Of a stretch of DNA of 64,000 bases, positions 10,168 to 18,873 are shown in pieces; the first letter of the stretch is position 1; the number at the start of each line of letters is the position of its first letter. Location of the stretch: the NCBI RefSeq assembly GCF_013087525.1, contig NZ_JABFCS010000001.1, positions 1,922,001-1,986,000 of the forward strand, given 5' to 3'. Both the position numbers and the translations under genes were made by a program. The notes beneath the pieces were generated by a model. It worked only from the letters and a program-made list of their open reading frames with translations. It was not told the DNA's origin and searched no databases. This DNA comes from Ramlibacter montanisoli. Lineage in GTDB: Bacteria; Pseudomonadota; Gammaproteobacteria; Burkholderiales; Burkholderiaceae_C.

Positions 10168-11231
10168 TCAGGTGGTCGCGATCGGCGTCGCGGGCGATCC
10201 CACTGCGCCGGGCAGGCGCAGCGGGGGTGCGGTGAGCAGGAAACGATGGCGCGCGTGGGTGCGCAGCCAGCGCGCGAGTTCCGTCAGGTACCAGAGCTCA
10301 CCGAGCGGAATCCCGTTCTTGAACAGGCAGTGCTCATGCAGAGGCAGGCGCGGCCGGCGGATGCGGCCGGCGGAGGCCGGTTGGGGCACCACCAGTTCGA
10401 CGGCGGGGTTGTCCGCGACCAGGCAGGCCAGGCGCACGTCGACGATCCAGTTCAGGAGCTTGTCGTCGTTGCCATCCAGGCCGCTGCCCGTCTCGTGCAG
10501 GCGGGCCGCATCCGGCTGGCGGTTCATGGCCAGCAGGGTGTCGGCGAACCCGGTGTGCAGGCACACCATGTCGCCCGGCTCGATCCGGACGCCGTCGGCT
10601 TCCAGTACGCGCATGAGCATGTCGTAGCCCACCGCCTGCCGGCGGCGGCCCAGGTGGTGTTCGAGGTCGACCAGCACGCCGCGGCCCTGCACGCCGTGTT
10701 CGGCCATGTGCTCGATGCCAAGCCTGGCAGCCTGCGGGTCCGGGTAGTGCGCGAACGTGCCCGCTGCCGCGGCATCCACCCTGCCGGCGTGGATGTCGGT
10801 GCCGGCGCGAAAGCCGTTGTAGAACACCATCTCCGGTATGCCGTCGCCGTCCGCATCGAAGCGGCTGCCCACGTGGGCCAGGCTGTCCCACTGGGTCGAA
10901 TACTGCAGGCTCATCAGGACCACGTCGTCGTTGACGACGTCGGTCAGGTTCTCGTCCTCGGTGGCATAGCTCCAGCAGAAGCCTTGCTGCCCCTCGCTCC
11001 GGCCGTCCCGCACCACCGCAAAGCGCCGCGGCGGAATGCGCCGCTTGTTCAGCGACTGGCCGCCCGGGAAGTCCAGCGGCAGGCTGAGGCAGAAGGTGCG
11101 GCCCTCGCGCACTTCGGCGATGCCCTGGAGCACCTTCTCCGAAGTCACCAGGTTCAGCCGGCCCCTCTGGTCGTCCGGCCCGAATTCCCCCAGCGGGATC
11201 CCTCCGGCGCTTGCTTCCAGCGGCGCGGCAT
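10168..11231 (-). CDS. Cyclase-family (kynurenine formamidase-like) hydrolase, frameshifted near N-terminus
   Basis: A member of the metal-dependent 'cyclase' hydrolase family. Recognisable blocks are FGPDDQRGRLNLVTSEKV, the metal-site region TQWDSLAHVG and GDMVCLHTGFADTL. ATG 11231 follows the upstream stop by five bases and reads MPRRWKQAPEGSRWG, a typical start for this family. The frame then breaks at a five-G run near 11190; six G would give WGEFGPDDQ. The ring-opening or amide substrate is unknown. The context (hydroxyacid dehydrogenase, RraA-like aldolase, two TctC receptors, IclR) suggests catabolism of an imported organic acid. Confidence 0.82.
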
Positions 11232-11236
11232 GGCGG

Positions 11237-12166
11237 TCAGGCGGGCTGGGCCTGCAGGACCTGCAGCAGGTTCTGCGCAGCACCCACGCCCATGTTGACG
11301 TAAGCGTCGGCAGTGACCCCGCCGATGTGCGGGCTCAGCACGATGTTGGGTTCGCCCTGGAAGGGGTGCGGCGCAGTCATCGGCTCGACCGCGAAACTGT
11401 CCAGTCCCGCGCAGGCGACCTGCCCGGAGCGCACGGCTTGCAGCAGTGCCGCCTCGTCGACCAGGCCGCCGCGGGCCGTGTTCACCAGCAGGACGCCGCG
11501 CTTGCAGGCGGCGAGCGATTCTGCATTGACCATGCTGCGGTTCTCCGGCGTCAGCGGGCAGTGCAGCGAGATTGCATCCGATTCACGCCAGACGGCCGCC
11601 AGCTCGACCCGACGGACGAAGTCCGGCAGGTCGCGCGCGAACGGATCGAAGCCGATCACCTTCATGCCCATCGCGTCGCACATCCGCGCAAAGCGCAGGC
11701 CGATGGCGCCCAGCCCGATGAGACCGATGGTGCGGCCGTTCAGTTCCACGCTCTTGTGCGTGGCCTTGTCCCAATGGCCGGCATGCATGCGCGCGTTCAG
11801 CTGCACGACCGACTTGGCGCAGGCCAGCAGCAGCGCGAGCGCCTGTTCCGCCACGGCCGCGGCATTGGCGCCGACGGCAGCTCGCACCTCGATGCCGCGC
11901 GCACGGGCGGCCTCCTTGTCGATGGTGTCCGTCCCGCTGCCGTGCTTGGAGATGACCCGCAGGGACGGGGCCGCATCCATCACGTTCGCGCCGACCTTGC
12001 CGTAGCGCACGATCATGGCCACCGGGTCATGGCGCCGGCACAGCGCGACCAGGTCTTCTTCCTGCGGCGTCTTGCCGGCGTAGACGATGTCGAAGCCTTC
12101 CAGCAACGCGAGCGCCTGCGGCGCGAGATCGGCGCCCGTGACGAGGATGGCGCGGCGCTCGCTCAC
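11237..12166 (-). CDS. D-isomer-specific 2-hydroxyacid dehydrogenase (SerA-like)
   Basis: 309 residues, intact. The Rossmann nucleotide loop is GLIGLGAIGLRFARM with GFDP downstream. The catalytic Arg lies in NTARGGLVDEAALL and the catalytic His in LSPHIGGVTADAY. It probably reduces or oxidises a 2-oxo/2-hydroxy acid with NAD(P). There is no C-terminal ACT domain, so it is not a standard biosynthetic phosphoglycerate dehydrogenase. ATG 12166 overlaps the stop of the RraA-like gene by four bases, showing an operon. Confidence 0.88.
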   Translation of the reverse strand: MSERRAILVTGADLAPQALALLEGFDIVYAGKTPQEEDLVALCRRHDPVAMIVRYGKVGANVMDAAPSLRVISKHGSGTDTIDKEAARARGIEVRAAVGANAAAVAEQALALLLACAKSVVQLNARMHAGHWDKATHKSVELNGRTIGLIGLGAIGLRFARMCDAMGMKVIGFDPFARDLPDFVRRVELAAVWRESDAISLHCPLTPENRSMVNAESLAACKRGVLLVNTARGGLVDEAALLQAVRSGQVACAGLDSFAVEPMTAPHPFQGEPNIVLSPHIGGVTADAYVNMGVGAAQNLLQVLQAQPA

Positions 12167-12854
12167 AGGCTTTCCCCTGCCTTCAGCACGCCCGCGGTGC
12201 GCAGGGCGCCTTCCAGCCAGGAAGCGGCCGTCTTGCCCTCCCCGATCTGCGCGATGCGGGCGGTTTCGTCCTCCACCTTCTTGCGCGCAAGCGGTAGCAG
12301 GGCCTCGACGCGTTCGCGCTCGATGACGACCACGCCGTCGGCGTCCGCCACCACGAGATCACCGGAGTGCACGGTCACGCCGCCGCAGCTCACCGGATGG
12401 CCGATGCGCCCGGGCACGTTCTTGGTCGGGCCGTTCGGATTGGTGCCGACCGAGAACACGGGGTAATCCATTTCGTCGATTTCCAGGCTGTCGCGGACGG
12501 CGCCGTCGATCACCACGCCGGCCAGGCCCAGCTGCTTGCAGGCGGTCATCATGATGGTGCCCATCAGGGCGGCGGTGCGATCGCCCTTGCCGTCGATCAC
12601 GAGCACGTCGCCGGGCTTCGCCAGCGCGATGGCGGCGTGGATCATCAGGTTGTCACCGGGGCGCACCTCCACCGTGAGGGCCGTGCCCGCCAGCTTCATG
12701 CGCGGGCGCAGCGCCGCGATGCGGCCGTCCAGTGCGCCGCGGCGGCCGTTGACGTCCGCCAGGATGGCGGCCTGGAATTCGGACGCCTGGCGCACGAGCT
12801 GGGGGAGACGCGGTCGAAGTCGCGCACGATGTCGGAAGTGGGTTGCATGCTCAT
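12163..12854 (-). CDS. RraA-family protein, probable 4-hydroxy-4-methyl-2-oxoglutarate/4-carboxy-4-hydroxy-2-oxoadipate aldolase, frameshifted near start
   Basis: The RraA-type fold is shown by DVLVIDGKGDRTAALMGTIM, LAGVVIDGAVRDSLEIDEM (the active-site Arg-Asp of the class II pyruvate aldolases) and the CGGVTVHSGDLVVADADG block. Starts at ATG 12854 or 12848 read MSMQPTSDIVRDFDRVSP. One C is needed in the TCTCCCCCAG run near 12800 to continue as QLVRQASEF. In this catabolic setting an aldolase cleaving a pyruvate-yielding acid is more likely than an RNase E inhibitor. It ends with a four-base overlap to the dehydrogenase gene. Confidence 0.8.
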
Positions 12855-12859
12855 CGTCC

Positions 12860-13834
12860 TCAATCCACCTTCGCGCCGGATTCCTTGACGACCTTGCCCC
12901 AGCGGACCATGTCGTCGCGAATCAGCTTGCCGAACTGCTCGGGGGTGCTGCCTTCCACGTCCGCGCCCTGGTCGCTCAGCTTCTTCAGCAGGTCGGGCGC
13001 CTTCAGCGCCTTGTTGATCTCGGTGTTCAGGCGCGCCAGCACGTCGGCGGGCAGCTTGGCCGGGCCGGCGATGCCGAACCAGGTGACCGCCTCGAAGCCC
13101 TTGTAGCCGGACTCGGCGATCGTGGGCACCTGCGGCAGGTCGTCGGCGCGCTTGGCCGAGGTGACCGCGATCGCGCGCATCTTGCCGTTCTTGATGTGAC
13201 CGATCAGCGTGGGCACGGAGGACACGTACAGCTGCACCTGGCCACCGATCAGGTCCGTGGCGCCCTGCGCCGCGCCCTTGTAGGGCACGTGCGTGAGCTG
13301 CACGTTGGCCGTGCGCTGGAACAGCTCGGTGGCCAGGTGCGCCACGGTGCCGTTGCCGGAGGTGGCGTAGTTCAGCGACAGCGGCTTGGCGCGCGAGGCA
13401 GCCACCACGTCGGCCAGCGTCTTGTAGGGCGAGTCGGCCGCCACCACGATCACCAGTGGCGCGCTGGCCACCAGGCTCACGGGCGTCAGGTCCTTGATGG
13501 GGTCGTAGGGCAGCTTGCTGTACAGCGTGGGGTTGATCGCCAGGTTGCTGGTCTGCCCCAGCACCAGCGTGTAGCCGTCGGCCGGCGACTTGGCGGCGGC
13601 GTCCACGCCCAGGTTGCCGCCGGAGCCCGGCTTGTTGTCGATGACGATCGTCCAGCCGGTGGCGGTGGCCACCTTCTGCGCGACCTCGCGGCCGATGATG
13701 TCGGTGCCGCCGCCGGCCGGGAAGGGCACGATCAGCTTGATGGGCTTGGCGGGCCAGGCCTGCGCGAGGGCGGAGCCGGACGTGAAGGCGGCGGCCAGGG
13801 CGAGGCCCAGCGCGGCGCGACGAGTGAATTGCAT
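12860..13834 (-). CDS. Bug/TctC-family tripartite tricarboxylate receptor
   Basis: Intact, about 324 residues, starting at ATG 13834 with an AGGAG ribosome site at 13841-13847. The signal peptide is MQFTRRAALGLALAAAFTSG followed by an ALA-type cleavage site. Family marks are KPIKLIVPFPAGGGTDIIGR, DNKPGSGGNLGVDAAA and THVPYKGAAQGATDLIGGQV. It is the first gene of the minus-strand operon and is divergent from the IclR regulator, so its expression is probably controlled by that protein. No TctAB partner is present in the window. Confidence 0.9.
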   Translation of the reverse strand: MQFTRRAALGLALAAAFTSGSALAQAWPAKPIKLIVPFPAGGGTDIIGREVAQKVATATGWTIVIDNKPGSGGNLGVDAAAKSPADGYTLVLGQTSNLAINPTLYSKLPYDPIKDLTPVSLVASAPLVIVVAADSPYKTLADVVAASRAKPLSLNYATSGNGTVAHLATELFQRTANVQLTHVPYKGAAQGATDLIGGQVQLYVSSVPTLIGHIKNGKMRAIAVTSAKRADDLPQVPTIAESGYKGFEAVTWFGIAGPAKLPADVLARLNTEINKALKAPDLLKKLSDQGADVEGSTPEQFGKLIRDDMVRWGKVVKESGAKVD

Positions 13835-13949
13835 GCTTTGTCTCCTGCGGGTGGATGGCGGCCCGCCTGCCTGCGTGACCGTGGGGCGGACTTTAGGGGC
13901 GCGTTTCGCTCCGTACAATGGGGTTGCATTCCATACACCCCGGTTCACC

Positions 13950-14732
13950 ATGCGAAACGCTACCGTCCGCAAGCCCGCTCCCGCCCCTGCGTCCGCCGAG
14001 GAAGGCAGCGGCGCCGGCGGAGTCACCGCCGTCACCCGCGCGCTGTCGCTGATGGAAGCCTTCGCCGTGGGAGAGGCCAGCCTGCCGCTGGCGGAACTGA
14101 GCCGCCGCACCGGCATGCACAAGACCACCGTGCTGCGGCTGGCGCGCACGCTGGCGCAATCGGGCTACATGGTGCAGCGCGAGGACGGCGCCTGGCGCCT
14201 GGGCCCGGCCACCGGGTGGCTGGGTGCGCGCTACCAGGCCGGCTTCGACGTCAACAACGCGGTGGAGCCGGCGCTGCGGCAACTGAGCATCGCCACCGGC
14301 GAGAGCGCGTCCTTCTACGCCCGCGAGGGTGACAGCCGCGCCTGCATCTCGCGCGTGGAAGGCCCGCAGGCCGTGCGCCACCACGTGCGCATCGGCGAGC
14401 GGCTGCCGCTGGATAAGGGCGCGCCCGGCAAGGTGATCCTGGCCTTCATGGGCGAGAAGGGCAAGGAGTACGAACGCATCCGCCAGCGCGGGTATCACAT
14501 CTCCATGGGCGAGCGCGAGCCGGAAGTGGCGAGCGTGGCGGCGCCGGTGTTCGGCCTGAGCTGGCGGCTACTGGGCTCGATGTGCATCTCGGGGCCGGTG
14601 GCCAGGCTGTCGCAGAAGAAGCTGGAGGCGCATGCGAAAACGGTGATCGCGGCGGCGAACCAGCTGTCGTATGCGCTGGCGGGGAGCGTGACGGGGGAGA
14701 CGCCGGGGGTGGTTTCGACCTGGCATCCGTGA
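13950..14732 (+). CDS. IclR-family transcriptional regulator
   Basis: 260 residues. The winged helix-turn-helix is VTRALSLMEAFAVGEASLPL with LAELSRRTGMHKTTVLRLAR, and the C-terminal ligand-binding domain includes RLPLDKGAPGKVILAFMG. It is transcribed divergently from the TctC-led catabolic operon across 115 bases and is its likely regulator. The shared promoter region holds a TACAAT box at 13914-13919 and a weak GGGGT/ACCCC inverted repeat close to the start codon. The ligand is unknown, presumably the imported acid or its first metabolite. Confidence 0.88.
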   Translation: MRNATVRKPAPAPASAEEGSGAGGVTAVTRALSLMEAFAVGEASLPLAELSRRTGMHKTTVLRLARTLAQSGYMVQREDGAWRLGPATGWLGARYQAGFDVNNAVEPALRQLSIATGESASFYAREGDSRACISRVEGPQAVRHHVRIGERLPLDKGAPGKVILAFMGEKGKEYERIRQRGYHISMGEREPEVASVAAPVFGLSWRLLGSMCISGPVARLSQKKLEAHAKTVIAAANQLSYALAGSVTGETPGVVSTWHP

Positions 14733-14827
14733 GCGAAGGGGCAGGCCAGCGAAAGGCGGGATGGCCGCACACGATTGCCGCCCCTCGGTTCAGCCAGTAC
14801 GATCCCCTCAACGCAGCAGGAGAGGCC

Positions 14828-15193
14828 ATGTTCACGATCAGCTCCGAGCGCGCTCCAGACTACCTCCGGTTCGTGGTGGTCGGACCTGGGGATGTCGACG
14901 AAACCTGCGCCGGCGCGATGTTCTGCGCCGAACTGCTGCGCCGCACTTCCGCACGGCGCGTCCTCATCGACATGATGGCGTTCCGGCCGGAGTTCGCCCA
15001 GACCGATGGACTCGACGTCCTGTCGGCCCTGTACGGCACCATGCCCGTCCTGGAGCGCCTCGCCGTGCTCATTCCTGCCGGCAAGTCGCACGGGCTGGTG
15101 CTGGATGTCGCACGTCACCGCAATGTGCCCGCGCGGGAATTCGAGGATCTGAACGAGGCGGAGGCGTGGCTGCGAGGCGTCGGTCCATCGTGA
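14828..15193 (+). CDS. SpoIIAA-like/STAS-SEC14-fold small protein
   Basis: 121 residues with a good ribosome site (AGGAGA at 14818-14823). The alternating pattern (LRFVVVGPGD, RVLIDMMAF, LAVLIPAGKSHGLVLD) resembles the small SpoIIAA-like alpha/beta proteins found singly in proteobacteria. No catalytic motif is visible. It stands alone between the IclR and GST genes. The fold assignment is an inference from pattern only. Confidence 0.6.
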   Translation: MFTISSERAPDYLRFVVVGPGDVDETCAGAMFCAELLRRTSARRVLIDMMAFRPEFAQTDGLDVLSALYGTMPVLERLAVLIPAGKSHGLVLDVARHRNVPAREFEDLNEAEAWLRGVGPS

Positions 15194-15311
15194 GCCTGAG
15201 GCAGGGCCGCGCGATCCTTCAGCCCGCGATGTGACCTCGCCGTTGCGCTCCTTGCCCTGAACGAAGGCGCTCGCCTGCACAATGCAGGGACTGAAGGAAA
15301 GGTGCTTTCCA

Positions 15312-15971
15312 ATGTCCCTCGTGCTGTATGGCCATCCTTTTTCCTCGTACACGCAGAAGGCGCTGATCGCCCTCTACGAGAACGACATCCCCTTCGAGTT
15401 CCGGTGCATCGACGCGGAGCACCCGCAACACGCGCAGGAGTGGCTGCGGCGCTGGCCGATGGCCAAGTTCCCGCTGCTGCTGGATGGCGAGCGCGCGATC
15501 GTGGAAACCAGCATCATCATCGAGCACCTGCAACTCGCCCATCCCGGCCCGATGCGCCTGCTCCCCGAGGACCGCATGGCCGCCCTCGACGTGCGCTTCC
15601 TCGACCGGTTCTTCGACCTGCACGTGATGTCACCCGTGCAAGCCGCGGTGGGCGCTGCACTGACCGGCGATGCCGGCCAGCGCGACTACTTCCGTGACCG
15701 TGCCCGCGAACTTCTCGAGCGAGCCTACGCGTGGCTCGAAGCGCACCTCGGGGACAAGCAGTGGGCCGCCGGGAGCGACTTCTCCCTGGCGGACTGCGCG
15801 GCCGGCCCTTCGCTGTTCTATGCGGACTGGACCCACCCGATCTCCGACGCATTCCCGCGCGTTCGCGCTTATCGGGCGCGCCTGCTCGACCGGACTTCCT
15901 TCGCGCGGGCAGTGAACGAGGCAAGGCCCTACCGCCACCTGTTTCCGCTGGGCGCGCCGGACCGCGACTGA
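15312..15971 (+). CDS. Glutathione S-transferase family protein
   Basis: 219 residues. The thioredoxin-like N-domain has LYGHPFSSYTQKALIALYEN, the cis-Pro block KFPLLLDGERAIVETSIIIE with the glutathione-binding Glu-Thr/Ser, and a helical C-domain ending in DFSLADCAAGPSLFYAD. ATG 15312 has a purine-rich site (GAAGGAAAGG) just upstream. The catalytic residue near Ser11-Ser12/Tyr13 is plausible. It is probably cytosolic detoxification or a catabolic isomerase; no neighbour points to a pathway. Confidence 0.88.
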   Translation: MSLVLYGHPFSSYTQKALIALYENDIPFEFRCIDAEHPQHAQEWLRRWPMAKFPLLLDGERAIVETSIIIEHLQLAHPGPMRLLPEDRMAALDVRFLDRFFDLHVMSPVQAAVGAALTGDAGQRDYFRDRARELLERAYAWLEAHLGDKQWAAGSDFSLADCAAGPSLFYADWTHPISDAFPRVRAYRARLLDRTSFARAVNEARPYRHLFPLGAPDRD

Positions 15972-16090
15972 GGTCTCGCACCGTCACGTGCGATCGCATG
16001 GGCGCACCCGCTCAAGAAGACCCGTGGAAAGCGCGTGCATCCGATCCGCAACTGAGCGCGTGAAGTGGTTTTCCACTCCAAGGAGCGCGC

Positions 16091-16519
16091 ATGCACTCAA
16101 CCCTCATCGGCCGCGCCGGCACCCTGGTGCTGGCTGCCGCGCAGGTCCCGCTGGCCGGGGCGCAGGATTTGGCCGCGGGCAAGGCGCGCGCCGATGCCGT
16201 CTGTGGGGCCTGCCATGGCGCCAACGGCGTCAGCGTCAGCGACACCATCCCCAATCTGGCCGGGCAGAAGTCGGCCTACCTGCAGTCGCAACTGCGGGCG
16301 CTGAAAGAGGGCACGCGCAAAAACGCGATCATGGGTGCCATCGCTGCGCAGCCAAGCGCGGAGTACATCGCCAACGTCGCAGCCCATTACGCGTCCCTAC
16401 ACATTGGAGAAGAAGTCGCGGGCGGGGGTGAACCAGGCGGAGTGCTTGGCGTGCCATAAGCCTTTGGACAAGGCGAGCTTACGTTTTCGCTGCAGGCGTT
16501 GCAGGCGAAGGCGCGCTGA
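16091..16519 (+). pseudogene. Cytochrome c553-cytochrome P460 fusion gene with internal deletion
   Basis: The first 105 codons encode an exported class I cytochrome c with haem site CGACH and the block GALKEG/NVAAHYASL typical of c553 proteins. Directly after this the sequence jumps to the C-terminus of a cytochrome P460-like domain in another frame: EKKSRAGVNQAECLACHKPL with a second haem site, CLACH. A further slip near 16483-16495 is needed to reach LQALQAKAR and TGA at 16517-16519. Proteins I know with this order carry about 150-200 residues between the two parts. I infer an internal deletion, either real or an assembly collapse. It abuts the reverse-transcriptase island. Confidence 0.6.
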
Positions 16520-16598
16520 CATTGAGGATGCCAGAGGTGGGCACCTTGGAGGTTGTGAGGTCGGCTACGCAGCCGCCAGTATGCGCATGGAGGTGAAC

Positions 16599-18209
16599 CT
16601 AAGCGGGAATCACTGGTGCAAAATTGGCTGAGACCACCTTTGGAGAGACGCCCGGGCAGTACTTCGTGAAGGCGCTCTTCATCAGCTCTATGCAAGAGTT
16701 TTCAAACTCTGCCCGCGAAATATGCGCCGGCGAAAACTGAAGCAACACCGCGTCGTGCATCGGCAAGAGAATAACCGCCGGCCCAAATCTGTCAGCAATA
16801 TTAATTAGCGCACGCTTGAAGATTAAAGAGGCAGTCGCCTGTACCTTATGGTTCATAGCCCACCTCTGCTCCTTCGCTGATAGGTCCCCGGTCGCGCGAC
16901 GCCGTCTGGCGTTTCCAAACACGCTTGCCACCTTGCCGTGTTGGCGTAGCTCTTCTTGCGCCTTCTCCCGGAAACGTTCCACTTCAGGAAATCGAGAGAA
17001 GAACGTTCGCACGCGCTCGGCGCTTCGACTTTCGGCTTCATTGGCGTTCAACAGGGCGGCTATACGCACTGCCGACATTCCGTAGAGGTGAGCGAGAAAG
17101 ATCCTTTTAGCAAGATCACGACCTTGCTCATCTTCAAAAACGCTGCGCGCGAGTGCCACATACATATCCGATTGCTCGTAGGCAGCCTGAAGCCCCGGAT
17201 CGCGTGCGAGCACTGACAGTACCCCGGGCTCGAATTGCGCATAGTCCAAGTAGGTCAACTCGTTGCCTTCGTCGGGCAACAGCACCGCCCTGTACCTCTT
17301 TCGAAGTTGCTGAATCCGAGGCTCTGACGCTAGAACTCGAGACGTGACAGTGCCTTGGACATGGAAAATAGGAAAGACTCGTTCATTGGCGAATGCAACG
17401 TCGCGCAATACGGCGAGGTCTCGTTTTGCCTTCATGTAGTCCAGCATAATGCTGGCACTCTGCGAGCGAAAACTCAAGATATTGAGGCGGTCTTCTATGG
17501 CTCGGTCATCGCCTCCCAGATGAAACTCCTCTTCCTCAGTGTCAACCAGCTGTGAGGCCAGACGCTTGTCGGTCATGCCTAGCGGGCTATAGCCCAGAAT
17601 CGAGGCAATCTTCCGGAACAGGGAGAATTTCTCATTCTCAGCCGCTCGAATGAATCTCTGGACGGCGTCGCGGTCGACTCGGATGCCTGAGCTCTCGCGG
17701 TGATTAAAGATTTGCTGCACCGGAACTTCAATCTCCAACCAACGCTGGAGTTCTTCACGCTCCTCCATATCGGCGAGCATCTCCTTCCAAAGCCCCCTTA
17801 ACGCAGTTGCAGCGGAGGCAGTAATGCGCAGGAGTTCCTCCTCACCGGGCGGCTCAGACTCGGCGTTCAGGAGGCTTTCCATTTGCCGCAAGTCTGTGGA
17901 GGATTCAGCGTAGGGACGAGAAGTTCTCCAAACCGCCCATTGCTTCTCGCCCCCATCGTCTCGCGCCTGCTGGGACCGAAGCTTCAAAACCTCGCGGACA
18001 TCAACGATGGTGCGCGGTATCGGAGCTGACGCCTTCGTCATCACACGAATCAGAAGCGGCAAGTCATGAGTGATGATTAGCTCAGCGAGGGAGGACAACT
18101 CATGGAGTTGAACGCGTCGGACGCTCCCGTCAGTGGTGACCAGGGAAAGTGCAAGGGCGCGCTGCTCAAATCGGTCAATTGCGAAAGCAAGGAAGGAGGC
18201 GTCACTCAT
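16599..18209 (-). CDS. Family-A DNA polymerase (PolA-like), associated with a reverse transcriptase
   Basis: 536 residues, intact. Polymerase motif A is YLDYAQFEPGVLSVLARD (catalytic Asp322), the O-helix is RDLAKRIFLAHLYGMS (Arg364, Lys368, Tyr376), and motif C is MHDAVLLQF (catalytic Asp486). The usual FG of the O-helix is LA, and the Glu after the motif-C Asp is Ala. The first ~120 residues (LAFAIDRFEQRALALSLVTT) look like a degenerate 3'-5' exonuclease fold without its acidic set, and there is no 5' nuclease domain. ATG 18209 overlaps the preceding gene by eight bases. Base composition is clearly AT-richer than in the neighbours. Probable role: DNA synthesis after or with the reverse transcriptase. 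Confidence 0.88.
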   Translation of the reverse strand: MSDASFLAFAIDRFEQRALALSLVTTDGSVRRVQLHELSSLAELIITHDLPLLIRVMTKASAPIPRTIVDVREVLKLRSQQARDDGGEKQWAVWRTSRPYAESSTDLRQMESLLNAESEPPGEEELLRITASAATALRGLWKEMLADMEEREELQRWLEIEVPVQQIFNHRESSGIRVDRDAVQRFIRAAENEKFSLFRKIASILGYSPLGMTDKRLASQLVDTEEEEFHLGGDDRAIEDRLNILSFRSQSASIMLDYMKAKRDLAVLRDVAFANERVFPIFHVQGTVTSRVLASEPRIQQLRKRYRAVLLPDEGNELTYLDYAQFEPGVLSVLARDPGLQAAYEQSDMYVALARSVFEDEQGRDLAKRIFLAHLYGMSAVRIAALLNANEAESRSAERVRTFFSRFPEVERFREKAQEELRQHGKVASVFGNARRRRATGDLSAKEQRWAMNHKVQATASLIFKRALINIADRFGPAVILLPMHDAVLLQFSPAHISRAEFENSCIELMKSAFTKYCPGVSPKVVSANFAPVIPA

Positions 18210-18873
18210 ATGATGGCTCCTGCAGGCCGCTCAACTCGATTCGCATATCCTCCCTAGGCAGAAAGTACGTGCCGCGGTGAGAGGATCTGTTCAACCCTCG
18301 GTACACCCCGTGTAGGTCTACACGAATGCTCGATATGTGATCACGGATCGCCGGGTAGGGATGCTCATGGATGGCAATGATCGCCGCGCGTTGTCCCATA
18401 AACGACTGAACTTCGAAAAATCGCTCAGCGACAAGCGCGGTATCAGCCCTTGATCCGACGGCACCCAGGTAGATGGAAGCTCCCGCACGCGCAGGCGTAT
18501 CGGGTCCCGCAAGACTCGCTCGCGCCGCGCGGATTAACGCGTCGCTCGCGATCCGCTTCTCGGCGAACATCAGCCAGAGCCTATAGCTTTGCCACGTATA
18601 AATGCTCTTTGTGGGGTTTGATAGGTACTCGATCACTGGCTCAAGTTCATCAACAGTAACGTGTACCGACGTTAAGTACTCCACGTACTGATCTGTACAC
18701 GCAGGATGGCTTGCCACAGCTCTACAGATCGCCGTGGTGACAGGCCGATACAGCACTGGGGGAAAATGCAGATCTTTGAATCGTGCAAGGAGTGCTATGC
18801 GACGAACGCAATAGCGAAATTCGCGACAATCGACTTCACCAGCCGCTATCAGTTGGAGCACTCGATCTCGCAA
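18202..18873 (-). CDS. Alpha-helical protein, probably the C-terminal half of the reverse transcriptase separated by a frameshift
   Basis: 223 residues as drawn from TTG 18873; no domain recognised. It is rich in helices with a HEAT-like rhythm (RRIALLARFKDL, VTTAICRAVASHP, RADTALVAERFFEVQ). In this frame, coding potential continues upstream of the TTG (AIFTLWPLLRDRVLQLIAAG). One extra G in the GGGGG run at 18897-18901 would join it smoothly to the reverse transcriptase as RRKSRGAIFTLWPLLRDR. Together they would form about 545 residues, RT plus helical tail, an architecture known from UG/Abi-type bacterial RTs. If the break is real, it is a separate, overlapping gene with a poor start. Confidence 0.6.
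   Translation of the reverse strand: MRDRVLQLIAAGEVDCREFRYCVRRIALLARFKDLHFPPVLYRPVTTAICRAVASHPACTDQYVEYLTSVHVTVDELEPVIEYLSNPTKSIYTWQSYRLWLMFAEKRIASDALIRAARASLAGPDTPARAGASIYLGAVGSRADTALVAERFFEVQSFMGQRAAIIAIHEHPYPAIRDHISSIRVDLHGVYRGLNRSSHRGTYFLPREDMRIELSGLQEPSYE

Noticed and set aside
11237-12166. Biosynthetic serA
   Set aside because: No ACT domain, and located in a catabolic operon with an RraA-like aldolase and TctC receptors.
12163-12854. RNase E inhibitor RraA proper
   Set aside because: The active-site Arg-Asp of the pyruvate-aldolase branch is kept and the context is catabolic; regulation of RNase E is not supported.
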